From Flavobacterium aquidurense (lineage in GTDB: Bacteria; Bacteroidota; Bacteroidia; Flavobacteriales; Flavobacteriaceae), in assembly GCF_001404985.1 (NCBI RefSeq), contig NZ_JRLF01000008.1, positions 62,001 to 126,000 on the forward strand: DNA of 64,000 nucleotides, given 5' to 3'. Of the stretch, positions 29,891 through 38,833 are shown piece by piece. The notes under the pieces are model-generated. The model was not told where the DNA came from and did no database searches. It worked only from the letters and a program-made list of their open reading frames with translations. The stretch's first letter is position 1, and the number at the start of each line of letters is the position of its first letter. The translations under genes and the position numbers were made by a program.

Positions 29891-32800
29891 AAACTTATTT
29901 CTTTTAATTTTTTATCTGTACTACTAATATCTTTCTGTTTTTGAGCAATAATAATATGGAAAGCTAAATCCTGGATTGTTGGATATTTAAACACATTTTT
30001 TATGTTTATATCGATATTAAATTCGTGATTTACCCTATGTAATATTTTTACTACTTTTAGGCTGTTTCCTCCCAGTTCAAAAAAGTTGTCTGTAATTCCT
30101 ACGCGTTCTGTTTTTAAAACTTCCTGCCAGATTTGGGCCAGTTTGATCTCTACTGCGCTCTCAGGAGCTATGTAGGTTCTCCCCGCACTATCAGCTGCGT
30201 CAATTGCAGGTAAGGCTTTTCGGTTTATTTTACCGTTTGATGTTAAAGGGATTTCGGCAATGCTCACAATGGAAGCAGGAATCATAATGCCCGGAAGACG
30301 TGATCTTAAAAATTCAAGCAATGCTGTTTTTTCTACCGCATCGGTTTTATAAACCACATATGCCGCAAGGCTTTGGTTTCCCTCTGCATCACTCACCACA
30401 GTGGCTACACCAGAGCTTATTGCATCATGGCTGTTCAGCACGTTTTCGATCTCGCTGAGTTCAATACGGTGTCCCAGAATTTTTACCTGATTGTCTATTC
30501 TTCCCTTAAATTCAATTTCTCCGTTAAAGTGCATCACTACACGGTCTCCGGTTCTGTAAAGTTTCTGGGGGCTGTCAGTAAAAGTATCGGCTATAAACTT
30601 CTGGGCGGTTAACCCTGCATTATTCAGATAACCTTCCGATACGCCCTCTCCTCCTATTAACAGCTCACCAACAACGCCTTGTGGACAAAGCGACAAATGC
30701 TCATCGACCACATAACAGCGGGTGTTTGAAAAAGGTCTGCCAATAGGTATTTTATAATAATCACGGTCCGCCTCTACCTCATGGAGCAGTTTGCCAATGG
30801 TGGTCTCCGTTGGCCCGTAATGATTGATGATCCTGATGCCCGCACGCTCTGATTGTATCTTTCTTACCAGATCAATGCTAAGCTCTTCTCCGCCAAATAT
30901 GATCATTTTTAAAGGTGATCCAACTGCTGCTCCCAGTTCAAGGCCACGCCAGTACGAAGGCACTATTTTGATACAGTCAATACTGTGGGCCGTAAAATAA
31001 GCCTGGATATAATCTACATCCCTTAAGCTGCTTTTGGAAAACAGGTGAAGCATTTTTCCAAATACCAATGAACTAAAAAGAACCGTATTGCCCAGATCGG
31101 TAGCAATGGTAGACATTAATCCAAAAGATGTATTGCTCTCAATGGCTGTGGCACTGGACAAACCCGACACGTAATCGCTGATGTTTTTGTGGTTCACCAG
31201 AACCCCTTTGGGATGGCCCGTTGAACCCGAAGTATAAATTACATAGGCATGATCGGAACCTGAAATACTGATGCTTTTTGTACCGTAAACTACAGGGCTT
31301 AATTTGTCCAGCAGGATCACTTCAACATCCGTGTTGGCAAACAATGCGGCATCTGTTGTGTTGCTCAGCACATATTTTGACTGTGTGTCCGCAATGATAA
31401 ACTCTATTCTTTCGATTGGATAATCAGGGTCTACCGGAACATACACCGCGCCTGCTTTTAAAATACCCAGCATGCCGGCAATGGCTTTATCTAAATGGCT
31501 CTCAAAGCACAAAATTATTTTATCTCCCCTGGATACCCCTTTATTTATAAGGTAATCCGATATTGAATTGACTTCTTCCAGCAAGGATTCGTAACTCACT
31601 TTTTTGTCCCCAAAAACAAGGGCGGCAGCCATTGGGTTGCTTTTTGCCTGTGCTTCAAATAATGCCGTGACAGGCTCTTTTGAATAGCTGGTAAGGGGCG
31701 TATTAAATCCAATTAAAAGTTCTTGTTGCTCCAAAGGCGTCAGGTAGTCAATCTCCTTGAGTAAAACAGCAGGGTTGGCTATGGCCTGGGACAAAAGGTG
31801 CTCTAAATGAGAAAACATTCTTTCTACAAATACCGCTTCATACAAATCCGTATTATAGGTAATGCTTAGTTTTAAGCTATCGCTTTGCGAGAAACTATAA
31901 CTAAGGTCAAATTTTGAAGTTTTATTGGCTAATTCATAGCTGCTTACCTTCAGGTTGATCAGTTCTTCGGCCGTACTTAAATTCTCAGCCTGGTTTTGCA
32001 GCACTACCAAAACATCAAACAATGCCGAACGGCTCATGTCGCGCTTAAGGTCCAGATTGCCAATCAATTCATCCAGCGGATATCCCTGATGGTCATATGC
32101 TTCAAGGAGAACTTGTTTTTCATGGCGTACCAAATCCAGAAAACTGCCCTGGCTGTTTAATCTTGTACGAACCGCAAGGGTGTTAAGATAAAGCCCGATC
32201 TGGTTCTCCAGGTCCTGGTGTTCCCTTCCTGCAATGGGCGTGCCAAGGATGATATCATCCTGACCGGTATAACGGTGAAGCAGTAAATTGACTCCTGACA
32301 TAAGGGTCATGAAAAGCGTCAGGTCGTGCTGTTGGGAAAAATGCTTCAAATCCTGTAAAAATCCTTTCGAAAAAGTATGCGTAAGGCTCTCTCCGTGATA
32401 ACGCTGTACCGATGGGCGCGCTTTATAACCAAGATCCAATACCGGTAAATCACCGCTAAACTGACCCAGCCAGTACTGCCCGGAAAGCTGTAACTTTTCC
32501 TGTTGGGCATCTGAGGCCATCCATACGGCATAATCCTTAAACTGAATTCTTAATGCCTCAAGGTTAGCAGTGGTGCCGCTAAGCAGTGCATTGTATATTG
32601 TTACCAGTTCAGTCACTAAAATCTCCATCGACCAGCCATCTCCTATGATATGGTGTATTGATAACTGAAAAACATAATCCTCTTGTGTGAGTTGGGCCAG
32701 CGTGCCTCTGATCAAAGGGGCATTTTCAAGGTCAAACGGTGCATTGTTCTGCTGCTGCAAATACGCATTAAGCGCATCGCCCTGGGCATTTATTCCCGTA

Positions 32801-35800
32801 AAATCCTTTTGGGGGATCTCAAAATGTACCTCGGCGGCAGCCTTGACAAACTGCATCACCTCGCCCAATGGGGTGATTTGAAATGAGGTCCTTAAAATCT
32901 CATGGCGTTCAATTAATATCCTGAAGGCATTCTGAAAATGAAAATGGTCGATTGTGCCTTTGAACGCAACAGCCGTAGACATGTTATAGGCCAGTGACCC
33001 GCCTTCGAACTGGCTTAAAAGCCAAAGTCGGTTTTGTGAGGAAGTCAGCCGATACGATACTGCCGCTGCAGCTTTTGGAATGGGCACATAACCCGATTCC
33101 TGCAATTTACCGCACAATCCCTCAATGGTAGGATTGGAAAAGAAATCCCGGAAAGAAAGGCTTTTGCCCAGTTCCTTAAAAATATGGTTGATTACCTGCA
33201 CCATGATAAGGCTGTGGCCGCCGAGTTCAAAAAAATTATCGGTAATCCCTACCTGGTCTACTTTTAAAACATCCTGCCAGATCACTGCCAGTTTAATTTC
33301 ATGATCGCTCACAGGGGAAACATAAGCCCTGCGGATAATATCCGACTCTGAGATTCCAGGCAATGCCTTACGGTCTACTTTGCCATTTGGGGTCAGCGGC
33401 ACTTTGTCAAGCGCCACATAAAAATTAGGGATCATATACTCCGGAAGCTCTTTTTGAAGAAAATGCCTCAAGTCTGATTTATCGATATTATCCTGGGAAA
33501 CATAATACGCTACCAGTACTTTTTCTCCTTTTTGTTCCTGCACTGCAACTACAACCTGGCTCAGCGATGGGGAGAAATGGATCAGTACAGATTCGATATC
33601 ACCAAGCTCGATGCGGTGACCACGGATTTTTACCTGAAAATCGTTTCTGCCCAAAAACTCAATGCTGCCATCGGCAAGCCATCGGCCCAAATCACCTGTT
33701 TCATACATCAGAGTGTTTGCCACGAAAGGGTTAGTAACAAATTTCTCTGCAGTAAGTTCAGGCAGGTTTAAGTATCCTCTTGCAATACTGGCACCAGAAA
33801 CATATATTTTTCCTGAAACGCCTATAGGTAATGGCTGTTTCTGCTCGTCTAAAATATAAATTTGAGTATTAGAAATAGGGCTTCCAATAGGGATAATACC
33901 TGTTTTATTCGTATTTACTTTCCAGGATGTACTTACAACTGTATTTTCAGTTGGTCCATAGTTATTGTATATTTCTAATTTTGTTTGTTTATTAATTATT
34001 AGTGCTTCTCCACCCACTAAAAGCTTAATGTTAGGAACAGCAACATCCATATTAATAAGATCATTACAAATTGCTGTTGGCACATAACTGTGTGAAATGT
34101 TGTGATTTTGATAAAAATCGACCAGTTTATTCGAATTAAATCGAATTCCTTCGTCGTTAATAGGAAACAAAGAACTTCCTGTAATTAAATAAGGGAATAT
34201 TTCCCATACAGATGCATCGAAGCCAACACCTGAAAACAAAGTAGCTTTACTAGACTCTGTAACATCAAATTCAGTAATGTGCCAATGGCATAAATTGATT
34301 AGGTTTTTATGTTCTATTAAAACTCCTTTTGGATTTCCGGTAGTTCCGGAAGTATATATGGCATACGCCAAATCATTAGGATGATTGATTTTTTCAATAT
34401 TTAATTTAGAATATTTCCCGATCTCATTATATATCAGTTGCAGTTCTTTTTGATCAATCAATACTTTAATGTTACTATCACTTTCAATATAATCAATCCT
34501 GTCCTGAGGATATGCAGGATCAATTGGTATGTAAGCAGCTCCTGATTTTAGGACTCCCAATATAGAAACAATCAAATCATTGCTTCTATGCAGTTTTACC
34601 CCTATAAAATTATCTGGCTGAATGTTGTAGTTATTTCTTAAATAGTTTCCTATCTGATTGGCTTTTTCGTTTAGTTCCTGATAAGTAAGTGTATTATTTT
34701 CAAACACAACAGCAATATTATCAGGGGTTTTAGCCGCTTGTTCTTCAAACAATTCTATGATAGTGTGGTCAACAGGATAATGAATATGTGTGTCATTAAA
34801 ATCATATAATACAGTACGTTTCTCAGTTGATGTGAGATAGTTTAACGATCGTACAGAAGTTACAGGTTGCTTAACAACCTCATCCAAGATAACCGAAAAA
34901 TGACTCAGAATAGCTTGTACAAAATCATAGTTGTAAATATCTGTATTATAGGTAATGGCTAAACTTAATTTGTTTTCATTTTCCTGAAATGCAAATTCTA
35001 AATCAAACTTGCTTATGGTATTTTCTTCGAGTTGAAGTTCTTTTATCTGTAAGGAATTATTTTGCAGCGTCTGACCGGAATTGCTGTTATTTTGAAGCGT
35101 AACCACTACATCAAACAAAGGGTTACGACTTATATCTCTTTTTACAGTAAGGTTTTCTACCAGTTCGTCAAAAGGATAAACCTGGTGTTCGTAAGCCTCC
35201 AGTACAATCTTTTTAACGTTTGTTAAAACTGTTTTAAAATTATCATTACCATCAAATTGTGTTCTTAAAGCCAAGGTATTTACATAAACTCCTATTTGAT
35301 TTTGTAATTCTACATATTCTCTTCCTGCTATTGGACTCCCAATTATGATATCGCTTTGTTGTGTATATTTATATAATAATACTTTGATAACAGATAACAG
35401 TCCCATAAATAATGTACTGTCCTGAGACTTACAAAGGTTTTGAAATTCTCTGTACACATCAGTACTAATTTCCTGTGTTATGAAGTTTCCGTTGTATGTT
35501 TTTACCACCGGACGAGACTGATAACCCGGTAAATCTAATACGGGTACTTCTCCGCTAAATTTTTCTGTCCAATAGTTTTTATGGATATCACTGCCCTTTT
35601 GTCTTAACTGATTTTGCTGCCATACCGCATAATCTTTATATTGTATTTGCAAAGGATGAAGCGGAATTACTAATTCATTGGCATAAAAATCATATAAAGT
35701 AAATAGCTCATTGATCATGACTTCAGTAGACCAGCCATCACTAATAATATGATGCATTACACAAACAAAAGCATAAGTATCGTGGGATGTTTTTATTAAT

Positions 35801-36366
35801 TTGGCACGAAGCAGCGCATCTGATGATAGATCAAAAGAAAAATTTGTTTCAGCCTGAATAATTGATTTTAAATTCTCTGCATCATTTTCATGATCACGAA
35901 TTTCTTCATATTGCAATTGAAATTTAACGTGTTCAATATCTAATATAACCTGTCTGATTTCTCCAAGATCATTTTCTTCAAAGGATGTTCGTAAAGATTC
36001 ATGACGTTCGATAAGGGCTAAAAAGGCTTTCTCAAGAAAATTAACAGACAAAAATCCTTTCAACTCGAAAACACCGGGCATATTATAAATAATACTTTCT
36101 TTCTCAAATTGATTTAGCAGCCACATTCTTTTTTGAGAAGAAGACAATTCGTAGCTGGACTGTTTGGATGCTTTTGGAATTACTGAAGTTCTATTGTTTT
36201 CATTTTTATACAAGGCAATGAATTTGATTAACTCACTTTTATGTAATTTAATTTCATTTAATAAATCTTCGGTTACCACTCCTTTAGGCGCCTGAATATT
36301 TAGTTTTTCATCTACTAAATCAATTTTTACATTGATTTTATTTAGTTTTTTAAGTAGTGCTTGCAT
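29887..36366 (-). CDS. NRPS, TubC docking-C-A-T-C-A-T (2159 aa)
   Basis: A two-module synthetase. Residues 1-55 are a TubC-like docking domain. Module one: C with HHIISDGW near 208, A with YTSGTTGNPKG near 675, T with FELGGHS near 1048. Module two: C with HHIIGDGW near 1242, A with YTSGSTGHPKG near 1715, T with FELGGNS near 2098. Hand-read A codes are DAWYLGNVVK (Leu-like, compare DAWFLGNVVK) and DLTKIGHIGK (Asp-like, compare DLTKVGHIGK). The docking domain should accept the four-module synthetase's C-terminus, even though an outer-membrane protein gene lies between the two genes. The coding DNA from about 30060 to 33720 is visibly GC-richer than its flanks (sampled 60-base lines: 47-53% versus 32%), suggesting this module came from elsewhere or was exchanged. 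No epimerase is present. Confidence 0.95.
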   Translation of the reverse strand: MQALLKKLNKINVKIDLVDEKLNIQAPKGVVTEDLLNEIKLHKSELIKFIALYKNENNRTSVIPKASKQSSYELSSSQKRMWLLNQFEKESIIYNMPGVFELKGFLSVNFLEKAFLALIERHESLRTSFEENDLGEIRQVILDIEHVKFQLQYEEIRDHENDAENLKSIIQAETNFSFDLSSDALLRAKLIKTSHDTYAFVCVMHHIISDGWSTEVMINELFTLYDFYANELVIPLHPLQIQYKDYAVWQQNQLRQKGSDIHKNYWTEKFSGEVPVLDLPGYQSRPVVKTYNGNFITQEISTDVYREFQNLCKSQDSTLFMGLLSVIKVLLYKYTQQSDIIIGSPIAGREYVELQNQIGVYVNTLALRTQFDGNDNFKTVLTNVKKIVLEAYEHQVYPFDELVENLTVKRDISRNPLFDVVVTLQNNSNSGQTLQNNSLQIKELQLEENTISKFDLEFAFQENENKLSLAITYNTDIYNYDFVQAILSHFSVILDEVVKQPVTSVRSLNYLTSTEKRTVLYDFNDTHIHYPVDHTIIELFEEQAAKTPDNIAVVFENNTLTYQELNEKANQIGNYLRNNYNIQPDNFIGVKLHRSNDLIVSILGVLKSGAAYIPIDPAYPQDRIDYIESDSNIKVLIDQKELQLIYNEIGKYSKLNIEKINHPNDLAYAIYTSGTTGNPKGVLIEHKNLINLCHWHITEFDVTESSKATLFSGVGFDASVWEIFPYLITGSSLFPINDEGIRFNSNKLVDFYQNHNISHSYVPTAICNDLINMDVAVPNIKLLVGGEALIINKQTKLEIYNNYGPTENTVVSTSWKVNTNKTGIIPIGSPISNTQIYILDEQKQPLPIGVSGKIYVSGASIARGYLNLPELTAEKFVTNPFVANTLMYETGDLGRWLADGSIEFLGRNDFQVKIRGHRIELGDIESVLIHFSPSLSQVVVAVQEQKGEKVLVAYYVSQDNIDKSDLRHFLQKELPEYMIPNFYVALDKVPLTPNGKVDRKALPGISESDIIRRAYVSPVSDHEIKLAVIWQDVLKVDQVGITDNFFELGGHSLIMVQVINHIFKELGKSLSFRDFFSNPTIEGLCGKLQESGYVPIPKAAAAVSYRLTSSQNRLWLLSQFEGGSLAYNMSTAVAFKGTIDHFHFQNAFRILIERHEILRTSFQITPLGEVMQFVKAAAEVHFEIPQKDFTGINAQGDALNAYLQQQNNAPFDLENAPLIRGTLAQLTQEDYVFQLSIHHIIGDGWSMEILVTELVTIYNALLSGTTANLEALRIQFKDYAVWMASDAQQEKLQLSGQYWLGQFSGDLPVLDLGYKARPSVQRYHGESLTHTFSKGFLQDLKHFSQQHDLTLFMTLMSGVNLLLHRYTGQDDIILGTPIAGREHQDLENQIGLYLNTLAVRTRLNSQGSFLDLVRHEKQVLLEAYDHQGYPLDELIGNLDLKRDMSRSALFDVLVVLQNQAENLSTAEELINLKVSSYELANKTSKFDLSYSFSQSDSLKLSITYNTDLYEAVFVERMFSHLEHLLSQAIANPAVLLKEIDYLTPLEQQELLIGFNTPLTSYSKEPVTALFEAQAKSNPMAAALVFGDKKVSYESLLEEVNSISDYLINKGVSRGDKIILCFESHLDKAIAGMLGILKAGAVYVPVDPDYPIERIEFIIADTQSKYVLSNTTDAALFANTDVEVILLDKLSPVVYGTKSISISGSDHAYVIYTSGSTGHPKGVLVNHKNISDYVSGLSSATAIESNTSFGLMSTIATDLGNTVLFSSLVFGKMLHLFSKSSLRDVDYIQAYFTAHSIDCIKIVPSYWRGLELGAAVGSPLKMIIFGGEELSIDLVRKIQSERAGIRIINHYGPTETTIGKLLHEVEADRDYYKIPIGRPFSNTRCYVVDEHLSLCPQGVVGELLIGGEGVSEGYLNNAGLTAQKFIADTFTDSPQKLYRTGDRVVMHFNGEIEFKGRIDNQVKILGHRIELSEIENVLNSHDAISSGVATVVSDAEGNQSLAAYVVYKTDAVEKTALLEFLRSRLPGIMIPASIVSIAEIPLTSNGKINRKALPAIDAADSAGRTYIAPESAVEIKLAQIWQEVLKTERVGITDNFFELGGNSLKVVKILHRVNHEFNIDINIKNVFKYPTIQDLAFHIIIAQKQKDISSTDKKLKEISL
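33041..33718. repeat. 678-bp near-identical A(C-term)-T-linker block, copy 2
   Basis: Partner of 18631-19308, lying in module one of the 29887-36366 synthetase. The two host A domains have different codes (Leu-like here, Gly-like in the partner), so the shared part lies outside the specificity pocket. It forms the right edge of a GC-rich stretch. Confidence 0.93.
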
Positions 36367-36380
36367 TTGTTCTGGTTTTA

Positions 36381-38774
36381 TTAATTTCCTGTTCTGCCTT
36401 TTTCCTCTTCATTACCCGTTTTTCTCTGTCTGGCTTTAATATCATTATTACCAAACTTATAATTCACTGATAGCATGATGGATTGCGTATCGTAGTAATA
36501 TTTAAAATTTTGGTAAACACCATTTACCGTTGAATTTCCTGTCACTTTTTGAGTTTTGAATAGATCACTTCCTCTTAGCAGAAATTTTAAATTTTTATTT
36601 AACAAGAGATATTGAATACTTAATGAAGTAGAGCTCATAGCCCCGTTTTTGTAAATTCCGTCGATTCCCGGAAAACTGTACCAATAATTTAAATTTAGCA
36701 GCCACGTTTTATCTTTGTTTAATATAAAATCATTGCTTGTAGAAATCCTGGAATTAAATCCCTTGCGTGCCGGAGCAAAAGGCAAATCAGAGGTAGAATT
36801 AGCATAATTTAAATCGAGGGCATTATTACTCATCCACCATTTAAGTTTATCATATACATAATTCTCAGAAATTCCCCATTTTCGTGTATTGATATAATTT
36901 TCGTTGGTAAAACGAATAAAATTGGTATCCGGATCTGCTATTGGAATCTGGGAGAACAAATTATCTTCATAACTGAAATACACCTTGCTTTCTAAATTTT
37001 TATATGTGTAGGTTAGTTCCATATTATCTACGAATGCAGGTTGCAGAAACGGATTTCCTTCAATAGTCTGAAAAGGATTTACAAAATAAAGATTAGGGTT
37101 TAGCTCATAAAATGAAGGCCTCACAATTCTTTTACTATAACTCAGACTAAAAGTAGAATTATCATTTGCTGCAAAAGTTACATAAGCGGTTGGAAAAAAT
37201 TTAACATAATTGTTTTTATTGGTCTGGTCCAGGCTTGCTGCAAAAGTGGTCGTCTGGGTGGCTTCCATTCGTAAACCAAACTGACCTTCCCATCTCTCAT
37301 TAAATTTTTTATTTCCGGAAAAATAAAGGGCTTGTACATTTTCAGTATATTCAAATTGTTGTTTTACTACCGGAAGATTTGTAACAGGATCATTAACTAA
37401 ACCGCTGTTGAATGAAAAAATGTCATTATTTGCTTTTGAATTCGAAATTTTTCCTCCAAAACTCAACACGGCCCATTTTACAGGAAAGTCAACATCCAGT
37501 TTTCCGGATAAATTTCTGATATCCTGACTATTATTATTTATTCCGGCATAATATTGTTGAGAAAAAGGATTCTCGACAATCGATATTCCGTTATAGCTTT
37601 TACTATCAATAATGTTATAATTAAAATAATCGAGATTTAGCGTGATCTTTTTCCCGGTTGTATCAATCTTAAATTCATTGTAAAGATTTAGAGAGATTAT
37701 ATCCGGATTTTGGCTCACCTTTCCGTCTGACTTTAAAGAACTTATTACATTATTTGTTGCATAATCATAAACGGGTGTATAAGGGCTGTCGGTAACATTA
37801 ATAGTATTACTATTGATCAAAAACTGACTTCCAATTACCCACTTTGACGAAACTTTGTATTCAATATTTAAGTTTCCGTTAAAAATCTCACCCTTCTTTT
37901 TAAATGGTGATCTCGTATACCATAATCCATCCGGAAAACTGGCATAATCATCTTGTTCTATATATCTCGTACCTTCTCTATAATTAAGTCCTGATGAGAT
38001 ACTTACTTTATTTTTATTATAAGTAAAACTACCCATAACGGATCCATCACCATATTTTCGCTGTGTATAGCTGGATCCTATTAATGCATTCCAGGAATCT
38101 TTTTTAGCTTTCTTTAATTTTATATTTAGTAAGCCGCTGTTCCCTGTTGCTTCATATTTTGAAGGCGGCATTGCAATTACTTCGATGCTTTTTATTGCAT
38201 CAGACGGAATTGATTTTAAATAATTTGCTAAAGCTTCATCTGTTAGCTGTACAATTTTATCATCGATCATAACCGCTACATTACTTTTACCTATAATGGC
38301 AATTTTATCATTCACGACACGAATTCCGGGAGTTACAGTCAGTACATCTATGGCATCTCCTGTAGAGGCATTAATTGAGTTTTCTACATTAAAAACCAAT
38401 CGGTCTACTTTTCTTTCTACCAGCTTTTTCTTGCTGATGATATTGACTGCCTGCAGTTCGTTTATCTCTTCTACTTCAAGATTACCCAGATTTATATCCT
38501 GGTTTAATTCGATTATATTGGTAAAAATAATTTTGCTGCCTCTGCGTATTTGTAATTTGTACCATCCCTGAGCTGCCGCTATGGTAAAAATTCCGTTTTG
38601 ATCCGTAAGCTCACTTTTTATTGCTAATGAGTCTTTGTTTATTAAAATTATCTCGGCATATTCAACAGGAATATGAGCTGGATTAGTCACTGTACCTGTA
38701 ATTTTTGAGTCACCAGTCTGAGCTGACAGAACGGCACTTATTAACATGAATAATATGGTTAATTTTTGTTTCAT
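36381..38774 (-). CDS. TonB-receptor-like outer-membrane beta-barrel protein (797 aa)
   Basis: An outer-membrane protein with a signal peptide (MKQKLTILFMLISAVLSAQ), a carboxypeptidase-regulatory-like Ig domain (about 20-100), a plug-like segment (about 125-220, with PGIRVVNDKIAIIGK and PSKYEATGNSGLLNIKLKK) and a long run of amphipathic strands to the end. The tail KARQRKTGNEEEKG is typical of the outer membrane beta-barrel family near PF14905. I see no clear TonB box. The gene is embedded between the first and second synthetases with 59-bp and 14-bp spacers, so it is almost certainly co-transcribed with them. It may move the peptide, or a metal complex of it, across the outer membrane. That role is inferred from position only; members of this family also serve unrelated substrates. 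Confidence 0.88.
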   Translation of the reverse strand: MKQKLTILFMLISAVLSAQTGDSKITGTVTNPAHIPVEYAEIILINKDSLAIKSELTDQNGIFTIAAAQGWYKLQIRRGSKIIFTNIIELNQDINLGNLEVEEINELQAVNIISKKKLVERKVDRLVFNVENSINASTGDAIDVLTVTPGIRVVNDKIAIIGKSNVAVMIDDKIVQLTDEALANYLKSIPSDAIKSIEVIAMPPSKYEATGNSGLLNIKLKKAKKDSWNALIGSSYTQRKYGDGSVMGSFTYNKNKVSISSGLNYREGTRYIEQDDYASFPDGLWYTRSPFKKKGEIFNGNLNIEYKVSSKWVIGSQFLINSNTINVTDSPYTPVYDYATNNVISSLKSDGKVSQNPDIISLNLYNEFKIDTTGKKITLNLDYFNYNIIDSKSYNGISIVENPFSQQYYAGINNNSQDIRNLSGKLDVDFPVKWAVLSFGGKISNSKANNDIFSFNSGLVNDPVTNLPVVKQQFEYTENVQALYFSGNKKFNERWEGQFGLRMEATQTTTFAASLDQTNKNNYVKFFPTAYVTFAANDNSTFSLSYSKRIVRPSFYELNPNLYFVNPFQTIEGNPFLQPAFVDNMELTYTYKNLESKVYFSYEDNLFSQIPIADPDTNFIRFTNENYINTRKWGISENYVYDKLKWWMSNNALDLNYANSTSDLPFAPARKGFNSRISTSNDFILNKDKTWLLNLNYWYSFPGIDGIYKNGAMSSTSLSIQYLLLNKNLKFLLRGSDLFKTQKVTGNSTVNGVYQNFKYYYDTQSIMLSVNYKFGNNDIKARQRKTGNEEEKGRTGN

Positions 38775-38833
38775 TATAATTGAACTTTCTTATATAATGG
38801 TCCTGGACCGTTATCTTGTTAGTTATTTAAAAT

